64,000 nt of DNA from Novosphingobium sp. BW1 (lineage in GTDB: Bacteria; Pseudomonadota; Alphaproteobacteria; Sphingomonadales; Sphingomonadaceae): assembly GCF_008107685.1 (NCBI RefSeq), contig NZ_VIRF01000058.1, forward strand, positions 62,001 through 126,000. Direction: 5' to 3'. Shown one piece after another: positions 18,355 to 25,534 of the stretch (the first letter of the stretch is position 1; every line of letters starts with the position of its first letter). The notes under the pieces are model-generated. The model saw nothing but the letters and a program-made list of their open reading frames with translations. It did no database searches and was not told the origin of the DNA. The position numbers and the translations under genes were made by a program.

Positions 18355-19905
18355 ATGTTTGGACGCGTCAAGCCGCTCGACGCCATTTTGGCGACGGCGG
18401 AAAAGAAATCACTACATCGGTCGCTCGGGGCCATCCAACTGACGCTTCTGGGCGTCGGCGCGATCATTGGCACCGGTATCTTCGTTCTCACGTCCGAGGC
18501 CGCGCAGAAGGCGGGGCCGGGCATGATGTGGGCCTTCGTTATCGCCGCTGTCGTTTGCGGCGTGGCGGCCCTGTGCTACTCCGAGATCGCCTCGATGGTG
18601 CCGGTTTCGGGCTCGGCCTACACCTATACCTACGCGGTCATGGGCGAACTGCTGGCCTGGATGGTGGGCTGGGCGCTCATCCTTGAATATGCGGTTGCCG
18701 CCAGCGCCGTTTCGGTCGGCTGGTCGGGTTACTTCGTGGGCCTGCTCAACAGTTGGGGCATCACGTTGCCTCATGCGATCTCGGTCGGGCCCTATGCGGG
18801 CGGTATCGTGAACCTGCCCGCGCTCCTGATCGCGCTGCTGGTGACGGCACTGCTGATGGTCGGCACCACCGAGAGCGCGCGCGTCAACGCCGTGCTCGTG
18901 GCGATCAAGGTGACCGCGCTTACCGTCTTCATCGTCCTCACGCTGCCCGTCATCAAGGGTGAGAACTTCGAACCCTTCATGCCCAACGGCTGGTTCGGCA
19001 ACGGCCAGGGCGCGGGCCTCGGCGCGGTGGGCGCGGCGGCCTCGATTTTCTTCGCCTATGTTGGCTTCGATGCGGTCTCAACCGCCGCCGAGGAGACCAA
19101 GAACCCCCAGAAAAACGTGCCCATCGGCCTGATCGGCAGCCTGGCGATCTGTACCGTTTTCTACCTGCTGGTTGCCGCAGGCGCAATCGGCGCGATCGGT
19201 GCGCAGCCGGTTTCGGGGCCCAACGGAGAGATTCTGGCGCCCGGCACCTCGATGCTGGCCGACCAGTGCAAGAGCCTTGTCGCCGCCGGCACCGAGCCGC
19301 TCGTCTGCTCGCGCGAGGCGCTGGCGCACGTGCTGCGCGCGGTGGGTTGGGAGCGCGTGGGCGACCTCATCGGCGTGGCCGCCTTCTTGGCGCTGCCCTC
19401 GGTCATCCTGATCATGCTCTTTGGCCAGACCCGCATCTTCTTCGTGATGGCGCGCGACGGCCTTCTCCCCGAGAAGCTGGCCTCGATCCACCCCAAGTGG
19501 AAGACCCCGCACATCGTGACTATGATCACCGGCGTTGCGGTCTCGTTCTTTGCCGCGTTCCTGCCGGTGGGCCAGTTGGCCGACATCTCGAACTCGGGCA
19601 CGCTGTTCGCCTTCTTCATGGTGGCGCTGGCCGTGCTGATCCTGCGCCGCACCCAGCCCGACCGTCCGCGTCCGTTCCGCACACCGCTGGTGTGGGTGGT
19701 CGCCCCGCTGGCGGCCGCTGGCTGCTTCGGCCTGTTTCTCAACCTGCCGTTTGAATCGAAGATGGTTCTGCCGGTCTGGGGCGGCATCGGGCTCATCGTC
19801 TACTTCGCCTACGGCTACCGCAAGAGCCACGTCGGACGCGGCCTCGTCGAGGTGCATGAGAGCGACGCCGACGCGCCGCCGCAGCCGGTTCCGCCGATCG
19901 ACTGA
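18355..19905 (+). CDS. APC-family amino acid permease (cationic amino acid transporter type)
   Basis: The 516-residue inner-membrane protein has 12-14 hydrophobic helices. It carries the APC signature GVGAIIGTGIFVLTSEAAQKAGPG in the first helix (unwound GTGIF), SEIASMVPVSGSAYTYTY in the third, and FFAYVGFDAVSTAAEETKNPQKNVPIGL, which is typical of the CAT/YfnA subgroup. A loop with cysteines lies between helices (about residues 285-320). The exact amino acid is not determined. A terminator follows directly. Confidence 0.9.
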   Translation: MFGRVKPLDAILATAEKKSLHRSLGAIQLTLLGVGAIIGTGIFVLTSEAAQKAGPGMMWAFVIAAVVCGVAALCYSEIASMVPVSGSAYTYTYAVMGELLAWMVGWALILEYAVAASAVSVGWSGYFVGLLNSWGITLPHAISVGPYAGGIVNLPALLIALLVTALLMVGTTESARVNAVLVAIKVTALTVFIVLTLPVIKGENFEPFMPNGWFGNGQGAGLGAVGAAASIFFAYVGFDAVSTAAEETKNPQKNVPIGLIGSLAICTVFYLLVAAGAIGAIGAQPVSGPNGEILAPGTSMLADQCKSLVAAGTEPLVCSREALAHVLRAVGWERVGDLIGVAAFLALPSVILIMLFGQTRIFFVMARDGLLPEKLASIHPKWKTPHIVTMITGVAVSFFAAFLPVGQLADISNSGTLFAFFMVALAVLILRRTQPDRPRPFRTPLVWVVAPLAAAGCFGLFLNLPFESKMVLPVWGGIGLIVYFAYGYRKSHVGRGLVEVHESDADAPPQPVPPID

Positions 19906-19931
19906 GCCTGCGCATCAGGCTTCGAAACAGG

Positions 19932-19961
19932 AAAGGGGGGCGTCTCGGGGCCCCCTTTTTT
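19932..19961 (+). terminator. Rho-independent terminator after the permease
   Basis: The stem AAAGGGGG / CCCCCTTT with an 11-base loop is followed by a T-run, 27 bases past the permease stop. Confidence 0.85.
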
Positions 19962-20072
19962 CGTGCGGGGACGGAAATCGCGGTGACGATATCCTCAGTG
20001 CGCGCACAGGTTGTCCACATAAATCTCCACATCCTTGCGCACAGCAAGGCGATTGCAAACGCACCTCGGTGA

Positions 20073-20087
20073 GAACATAATAAGAAC
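20073..20087 (+). promoter_or_regulatory. LexA (SOS) box upstream of imuA
   Basis: The sequence is GAAC-ATAATAA-GAAC, an exact match to the alphaproteobacterial LexA box (GTTC-N7-GTTC read on the other strand). It ends 25 bases before the imuA start. A further GTTC at 20091-20094 makes the second half-site part of an overlapping dyad, GAACATTGTTC. An almost identical arrangement precedes dnaE2 in this window, which strongly supports function. Confidence 0.9.
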
Positions 20088-20112
20088 ATTGTTCTTGTAA
20101 CGGTGTTCTGCC

Positions 20113-20871
20113 ATGACTTCGCATCCGTCCCTTTCCCTGCCGACCGCCGCCGAGCTTGGCGCCACCCGTCTTGGCGAGCAGCAGGGCGCGCGATGGGCGC
20201 CGGGACAGGCAGGGGAAACTACCGCGCACGGTGAGATATTCGCCTCGGGCGATGAGGGCGCGGGCGCCGCGCTGGCCCTTGCCCTTGCGCTTGATCGCCA
20301 GCAGGCCCGTGCGCCCGATCCGCTGGCCGACACGCCCGATATGCGCATGTGGCTCTGGGTGCAGGACCGCAAGGCCCTGGCCCGCAGCGGACGCCCTTAC
20401 CGTGCCGGGCTTCCCGAGAGCTTGCGCGACCGTCTGATCCACGTTGCGGTGAAGAGCCCGGAGGATGCGCTCTTCGCGCTTGAGGAAGGGCTGCGCTGCC
20501 GCGACCTTGCCTTCGTTATCGGCGAGATTTCGGGCAACCCGCGTGCGCTCGACATGACCGCCTCGCGCCGTCTTGGTCTTGCCGCGGAGCGCCACGGCGT
20601 GCCGTTCTGGCTCGTACGGCTCGATGCCCGGCGCGATCTTTCCTCGGCGCGGATGCGCTGGGAAGTCGCCTCCGCACCCTCTCTTGCGCCGCGTTGGAAT
20701 GTGCAGGCGCCCGGCGCGCCCAGTTGGCAGGCGCAGCTCTTTCGCGCGCGGCGCCATCCTCCGGGCCAGTGGCTTTTGCGCGGGGATGGACGGCTGGTGG
20801 CCGAAACCGGCGGTGCGGCTCCCGAACTGCAGAACACCCTGGCGCATGCCAAGGAAGGCGGCGGGGCCTGA
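20113..20871 (+). CDS. imuA: ImuA, RecA-like mutasome component
   Basis: The 252-residue protein resembles the ImuA/SulA-like family that partners ImuB and DnaE2 in SOS mutagenesis. It has the degenerate RecA-like core (MRMWLWVQDRKALARSGRPYRAGLPESL, DALFALEEGLRCRDLAFVIGEISG, RRLGLAAERHGVPFWLVRLD) without a usable Walker A, as expected for ImuA. The start lies 25 bases after a LexA box. It is followed seven bases later by imuB. In alphaproteobacteria the cassette usually continues directly into dnaE2; here dnaE2 is 4.8 kb further on. Confidence 0.9.
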   Translation: MTSHPSLSLPTAAELGATRLGEQQGARWAPGQAGETTAHGEIFASGDEGAGAALALALALDRQQARAPDPLADTPDMRMWLWVQDRKALARSGRPYRAGLPESLRDRLIHVAVKSPEDALFALEEGLRCRDLAFVIGEISGNPRALDMTASRRLGLAAERHGVPFWLVRLDARRDLSSARMRWEVASAPSLAPRWNVQAPGAPSWQAQLFRARRHPPGQWLLRGDGRLVAETGGAAPELQNTLAHAKEGGGA

Positions 20872-20877
20872 CGCGCC

Positions 20878-22452
20878 ATGCTGGAAGGAGCCTCCTCCCG
20901 CCGTATCCTCGGCATCTGGCTGCGCGTTCTGGCGCTCGACCGCTGGCGGTTGGGCGAAGGCCTCGCCGAAGGGGAGGGGGCCGATGCCCACCCGCTCGCG
21001 CTGATCGCCGAGACCGCGCACGGCCCGCGCATTGCCGCAGCCAACGCAGCGGGGCTCACTGCGGGCGCGCAGGAGGGCATGATGCTGGCCGATGCGCGCA
21101 CGCTCTGTCCTGACCTCACCGTGGTCCCGTCCGACCCGGCAGGAGACTTGGCGTTTCTGGAAAAGCTTGCGGGCTGGGCACTACGCTGGGGTCCCTGGTC
21201 GGCGCTCGACCCCCCCGATGGCCTGCTGGTCGATGTGACCGGTGTTGCGCACCTGTTCGGGGGGGAGGCGGCGCTGCTGGCCGATGCGCGCAGGGCCTTT
21301 GCACGCCGCCGGCTGGCGAACCGCATGGCAATCGCGCCCACCGCCGGGGCGGCCTGGGCGCTTGCGCATCATGGCCCGGACGGGGCGATCCTGCGTGAAG
21401 GGGACGATCCGGTCCAACGCCTTTCCAGCCTTCCTGTGGCCGCGCTCCGGCTCGATGGAGATGTTCTGACCGTGCTGCGGCGGCTGGGGCTCAAGCGGCT
21501 GGGGGATCTCGACGCCGTGGCGCGCGACGCGCTGGTGCGGCGCTTTCGCAACCGCCGTTCGGCCAGCGGCAACCCGCTCATGCGCATGGACCAGCTTCTG
21601 GGCCGTGTGCCTGAGCCGCTCCTGCCTGTCCTTGTCGCCCACGCTCCACTTGTCCAGCGCCGCCTGCTTGAACCGATCCGCCATCTGGCCCTCTTGGAGC
21701 AGGTGGTGCGGGATCTCTCGGCGGACATGGAGCGCGTGCTTGAAGGTCGTGGGGAAGGGGCACGGCGGCTCGAACTGGGGCTCTGGAAAGTCGATGGCGA
21801 ACTCGTCGTACGCAAGGTCGAGATGGCGGCGCCCTCGCGCGCGGCCGCGCATCTGGCCGGGCTCTTCGCGCGGCGGATCGAGGATGTCGATGCTGGCTTC
21901 GGGATCGAAATGGTGCGCCTACGTGCGCCATGGTGCGAGCCACTCGATCTGGCCCAGGGCGATCTCGAACATGCAGGCGAGGAGGGTGAGGCGCGCGGAA
22001 CCAGCCTTGCCGCCTGTGTTGATCGGCTGACCGTGCGCCTTGGGGCCGAGGCGGTGCGTCGCCCGGTTCCCTTTGCCAGCCACATGCCCGAGCGCGCGCA
22101 GCGCTGGCAGGAGCCGCTAGCCCCTCTCAAAACTTCGCAAGTCACATCTGATTTTAAAATCAGACCTTTGAAAATGCTGGACAAGCCAGAACCGATATCG
22201 GTGATCTACGAGACCCCTGATGGCCTGCCTCGGCGCTTTCGCTGGCGGGGTGCAACGCACGATGTGCTTCGCTCCGAAGGGCCCGAACGCATTGCTCCGG
22301 AATGGTGGCGCGAACGTGGCGCCGTGCGCCTGCGCGACTATTACCGGATCGAGGACGCCACAGGGCGTCGCTACTGGATCTACCGCTGCGGGGTTGTCGG
22401 AGACGGGCGCGGGGGCGTCCCGGCGTGGTTTCTTCAGGGGGTTTTTGGTTAG
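20878..22452 (+). CDS. imuB: ImuB, catalytically degenerate Y-family polymerase-like protein
   Basis: ImuB bridges the beta clamp, ImuA and DnaE2 during translesion synthesis. The 524-residue sequence follows Y-family layout (palm start RRILGIWLRVLALDRW, little-finger region), but the usual catalytic acid-rich palm motifs are not recognisable, as known for ImuB. A possible clamp-binding segment is MDQLLGRVPEPLLP. The C-terminal ImuB signature RPLKMLDKPEPISVIYETPDGLPRRFRWRG is present. Just before it is an AT-rich linker containing an 18-base perfect palindrome, unlike the rest of the gene. It is co-transcribed with imuA from the LexA-controlled promoter. Confidence 0.9.
   Translation: MLEGASSRRILGIWLRVLALDRWRLGEGLAEGEGADAHPLALIAETAHGPRIAAANAAGLTAGAQEGMMLADARTLCPDLTVVPSDPAGDLAFLEKLAGWALRWGPWSALDPPDGLLVDVTGVAHLFGGEAALLADARRAFARRRLANRMAIAPTAGAAWALAHHGPDGAILREGDDPVQRLSSLPVAALRLDGDVLTVLRRLGLKRLGDLDAVARDALVRRFRNRRSASGNPLMRMDQLLGRVPEPLLPVLVAHAPLVQRRLLEPIRHLALLEQVVRDLSADMERVLEGRGEGARRLELGLWKVDGELVVRKVEMAAPSRAAAHLAGLFARRIEDVDAGFGIEMVRLRAPWCEPLDLAQGDLEHAGEEGEARGTSLAACVDRLTVRLGAEAVRRPVPFASHMPERAQRWQEPLAPLKTSQVTSDFKIRPLKMLDKPEPISVIYETPDGLPRRFRWRGATHDVLRSEGPERIAPEWWRERGAVRLRDYYRIEDATGRRYWIYRCGVVGDGRGGVPAWFLQGVFG
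22147..22164. repeat. Perfect 18-base AT-rich palindrome inside imuB
   Basis: TCTGATTTTAAAATCAGA is identical to its reverse complement and lies in an AT-rich patch (about 22125-22195) within an otherwise GC-rich gene. It encodes part of the non-conserved linker before the conserved C-terminal ImuB block. Confidence 0.8.
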
Positions 22453-22584
22453 GGTATAAACCTCTATTTTTCAGAAATTTGAATTTTGTAATTCAAGTCA
22501 CTAAGTAATTTTCCGAGAGCCATCGCCCTCGGGCTTCCCACCCGCCCCGATCTGCATTTCGGCGCCCTTGAAAGAGGGGCTCGC

Positions 22585-22998
22585 ATGCGCGCTATCAGCG
22601 CGGTAGAGAGCGCCATGGCAGGTAGCAGGACCAAGATCTATTTCGACGGCGGTTGTCGTCCCAACCCGGGCCGCATGGAAGCGGCGGTCGTCGTGCGCGG
22701 CGAGGCGCATCTATTCGATGGCATGGGAGAGGGCGGCAGCTTCGATGCCGAGTGGATGGCGCTGCTGGAGGCGCTCGAACTTGCCTGTCGGATCGGTCTT
22801 GAGGACGTGGTCCTGCTCGGCGATGCGCTGGCCGTGGTGAACGAGGCGCAGGCCGTGCTGGTCGGTGGTTCGGGGCGGGAGCCTTACGCCACGCGCTTGC
22901 GCGAACTCGTCGCAAAAGGCCCCTCGCTGCGCGTGCGCTGGGTCCGGCGAGGGCAGAACCTCGCCGGGATCGCGCTCGACAGGCGGCATCTGCGCTGA
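22585..22998 (+). CDS. RNase H-like protein
   Basis: The product (about 130 residues) has the RNase HI-type fold signatures: first strand KIYFDGGCRPNPGRMEAAVVV with the first catalytic Asp, then FDAEWMALLEALELA with the Glu helix, then VLLGDALAVVN with the third Asp, and a C-terminal LAGIALDRR. It most resembles the short plant-type/viroplasmin-less RNase H family. The ATG at 22585 has a strong AGGGG site six bases upstream; an ATG at 22615 gives a more compact start. It lies 130 bases after imuB in the same direction and could be a late member of that SOS transcript, but no own LexA box is seen. Confidence 0.75.
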   Translation: MRAISAVESAMAGSRTKIYFDGGCRPNPGRMEAAVVVRGEAHLFDGMGEGGSFDAEWMALLEALELACRIGLEDVVLLGDALAVVNEAQAVLVGGSGREPYATRLRELVAKGPSLRVRWVRRGQNLAGIALDRRHLR

Positions 22999-23013
22999 AA
23001 GTACGCCGGTAAA

Positions 23014-23862
23014 TTACCCGGCAATCGCCCCGAACTTGCCCGCCTGATAGTCCTCGATCGCGGCGTGGATTTCCTCGCGGGTGTTCATGACGAAGGGGCC
23101 GTGTGCGACAACGGGTTCGCCAATGGGAACTGCGTGCCCGTAGAGCAGAGTTACGGGAGCTTGCGTGGTGATCTCCACCTCGTCACCGCCCTGATCGAGT
23201 TCGATGAGATGCGCTTCGCGGCACGAGGTCCCGCCAACGAACGGCTCGCCCGCAACGACATAGAGGAACACCGTGCGCGCTGAAGGGGCTGGCAGGGTCA
23301 GCCTGGCCCGGGCCTCCAGTTCCACCGTCATCATAGCGACGCCGTTGAGCGAGACATAGGGGCCAGACTGCCCCTCGAAGTCGCCGGAGATCAGGTTCAC
23401 CGTTCCGCCCGGCACCGCGATAGCCGGAATGTCCGCACGCTGCAGGCCGGTATAGGAGGGCTGCGTCATCTTGAGGCGGGCGGGCAGGTTTACCCACAAT
23501 TGCAGGATCTCGAGCGGGCCGCCGCTCTGTTTGAAGCTTTCCGGGCTGATCTCGGCGTGGACGAGCCCCGAGCCCGCCGTCATCCACTGGACCCCGCCTG
23601 CCCCGATCACGCTTTCGTGCCCGCCGCTGTCGAGATGCGCCATCTCGCCCCTGAGGATGAAGCTGACCGTCTCGAAACCGCGGTGGGGGTGCGGGCCGAA
23701 GGGAAGGCCATGGTTGCCGGGGGCGTAGACCTGCGGGCCATGGTGGTTGAGGAACAGGAACGGATCGAGCTGGGGCAGATCGCGGCTCGGCAGCGGACGG
23801 CGCGTGGTGAGGTCGCCGATATCGTCGCGAAGCGCGGGGTGCTGGCGGAGAACCTGGCGCAT
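23014..23862 (-). CDS. Pirin family protein
   Basis: Pirins are cupin-fold, metal-binding proteins; several bacterial members are quercetin dioxygenases or redox-linked regulators. The 282-residue product has the N-terminal cupin metal motif GPHPHRGFETVSFIL and the second ligand set GSGLVHAEISPE, followed by a C-terminal pirin domain (TVFLYVVAGEPFVGG). It lies directly downstream of the HxlR gene. A TTG at 23901 would overlap the HxlR stop by four bases and is an alternative start, since the ATG used has no clear ribosome site. Confidence 0.9.
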   Translation of the reverse strand: MRQVLRQHPALRDDIGDLTTRRPLPSRDLPQLDPFLFLNHHGPQVYAPGNHGLPFGPHPHRGFETVSFILRGEMAHLDSGGHESVIGAGGVQWMTAGSGLVHAEISPESFKQSGGPLEILQLWVNLPARLKMTQPSYTGLQRADIPAIAVPGGTVNLISGDFEGQSGPYVSLNGVAMMTVELEARARLTLPAPSARTVFLYVVAGEPFVGGTSCREAHLIELDQGGDEVEITTQAPVTLLYGHAVPIGEPVVAHGPFVMNTREEIHAAIEDYQAGKFGAIAG

Positions 23863-23897
23863 GGGGAGGTCTTTCGTAGGTGGCAGCGGACCTGCGC

Positions 23898-24275
23898 TCA
23901 ACGGCGCGAGGTCGGCCTTTGTTTCAATTCATCAAGGGCGTCGGCGTTGTCGCGCCCCCAGCCGTAGAGCAGTTCGACAGGCTCCACGAAGCGCATGCCA
24001 AGCGGTGTCAGGCGATACTCGACGGCGGGCGGGATCGTACCCTGGACGTGACGCGATATGAGGCCGGAATATTCCATTTCTCTAAGGGTTTGCGTAAGCA
24101 TCTTTTTGGAAATTCCAGGAAGGCTGCGCAAGAGCACTCCGGTGCGCGCCGCCCCTTCGTGGCGGACGTGGAGCGTGTGTAGGACCATGCTGGTCCACTT
24201 GGTCGCGAAGAGTTCGAGAACCCGTCGTGGCGCGCAGTCCTCGCGCCACTGGTCCTCGGACGTACCCGGCTGCAT
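23898..24275 (-). CDS. HxlR-family transcriptional regulator
   Basis: The 125-residue winged-helix protein has the HxlR pattern: a Cys near the N-terminus (REDCAPRRVLELFATKWTSMVLHTL), recognition helix region SKKMLTQTLREMEYSGLISRHV, and the wing VEYRLTPLG. The single N-terminal Cys is placed as in thiol/aldehyde/quinone-responsive family members. A strong AGGAGG precedes the start. It heads an operon with pirin and diverges from a PRISE-type reductase, so it probably controls both directions. Confidence 0.9.
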   Translation of the reverse strand: MQPGTSEDQWREDCAPRRVLELFATKWTSMVLHTLHVRHEGAARTGVLLRSLPGISKKMLTQTLREMEYSGLISRHVQGTIPPAVEYRLTPLGMRFVEPVELLYGWGRDNADALDELKQRPTSRR

Positions 24276-24289
24276 GGGTGGTTACCTCC

Positions 24290-24316
24290 TGGTGCCTATG
24301 TCCCGAAATGGTGCCT
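24290..24316. promoter_or_regulatory. Direct repeats in the HxlR/reductase divergent promoter
   Basis: Two copies of TGGTGCCT (24290-24297 and 24309-24316) lie 19 bases apart, close to two helical turns, in the 115-base region between the divergent starts. A GCACCA at 24350-24355 is an inverted partial copy. They are candidate operator half-sites for the adjacent regulator. Confidence 0.35.
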
Positions 24317-24390
24317 TCTGGAAGGTTCGCGCGTTCCTGCCTATATCGAGCACCAAGGTAAACCCTCGAAGTTGAGACACGGAGAATTTC

Positions 24391-25452
24391 ATGACCCGCA
24401 CTGCACTCGTGGTGGGCGTAACTGGCATTACCGGCAGCGTCGTGGCGCGCCAGCTCGTGACCGAAGGCTGGCAGGTCTATGGCCTTGCCCGCCGCCCGCA
24501 GGATCAGGACGGCGTGGCGCCCGTTTCGGCTGATCTGCTCGATCCGCAAGCGACGAAGGCGGCCCTGTCGGGCATCCATCCCGACGCCGTATTCCTCACC
24601 ACCTGGCTGCGCAAGGATAGCGAGGCGGAGAACATTCGCGTGAACGGCGCGATGGTGCGCAACCTGCTGGGTGCGCTGCCTCCTGCCCGCGGCCCGCGGC
24701 ACGTGGCGCTCGTGACCGGGCTCAAGCACTACCTTGGGCCCTTCGAGGCCTATGGCAAGGGCAACCTGCCCAAGACCCCCTTCCGCGAGGATCAGGGGCG
24801 GCTGGACGTTGAAAATTTTTACTACGCGCAAGAAGACGAACTCTTCGCCGGGGCCAAGCGGGATGGCTTCACCTGGTCGGTGCACCGCCCGCACACGGTG
24901 ATCGGCAAGGCCGTGGGTAACGCCATGAATATGGGCGCCACACTCGCTGTCTACGCCACGATCTGCCGCGAGACGGGGCGTCCCTTCATTTTCCCTGGGT
25001 CGGCCATGCAGTGGAACGGCCTCACCGACATGACCGACTCGCGCCAGCTGGCCCGCCAGCTGGTCTGGGCCGCAACCACACCCGAGGCGGCGAACGAGGC
25101 CTTCAACATCGTCAACGGCGATGTCTTCCGTTGGAGCTGGATGTGGCAGCGGATCGCGCAGTGGTTCGGCATCGAGGCCGCGCCGTTCGATGGCACCGTG
25201 CGCCCGCTGGAGGAACAGATGAAGGACGATGCAGCCATCTGGACCGAGATCGCAGCGCGCCATGGCCTTGCCGAAAGCGATCTTACGCGCCTCGCGTCCC
25301 CCTGGCACACCGATGCCGACTTGGGGCGGCCCATCGAGGTCGTCACCGACATGGGCAAGAGCCGCAAGCTGGGCTTTGCCGGTTATCAGGCGACCGACGA
25401 GGCGTTCTTCGATCTCTTTACCAAGCTGCGCGCGGATCGCCTCATTCCCTGA
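24391..25452 (+). CDS. PRISE-type SDR reductase (progesterone 5-beta-reductase/iridoid synthase-like)
   Basis: This NAD(P)H-dependent enone reductase has 353 residues. The Rossmann motif is GVTGITG at about residue 8, followed by GLARRP. The family-specific catalytic Lys motif is present as TGLKHYLGPFEAYG, and the catalytic Tyr motif as NFYYAQEDELF; WSVHRPHTVIGKAVGNAMN follows. These replace the YxxxK of ordinary SDRs and identify the PRISE (VEP1-like) group, which reduces activated C=C bonds of enones. GGAG precedes the ATG. It is divergent from the HxlR-pirin operon, suggesting a role in handling reactive enones or quinones; the substrate is unknown. Confidence 0.85.
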   Translation: MTRTALVVGVTGITGSVVARQLVTEGWQVYGLARRPQDQDGVAPVSADLLDPQATKAALSGIHPDAVFLTTWLRKDSEAENIRVNGAMVRNLLGALPPARGPRHVALVTGLKHYLGPFEAYGKGNLPKTPFREDQGRLDVENFYYAQEDELFAGAKRDGFTWSVHRPHTVIGKAVGNAMNMGATLAVYATICRETGRPFIFPGSAMQWNGLTDMTDSRQLARQLVWAATTPEAANEAFNIVNGDVFRWSWMWQRIAQWFGIEAAPFDGTVRPLEEQMKDDAAIWTEIAARHGLAESDLTRLASPWHTDADLGRPIEVVTDMGKSRKLGFAGYQATDEAFFDLFTKLRADRLIP

Positions 25453-25534
25453 GGGCGCCTGGCAATGGGGGGCATGCTCTTGACAGTCTTGCCCCCGAAG
25501 CGGGACAAGCTGCGTACCTGAGGGGAGTGCGCCG

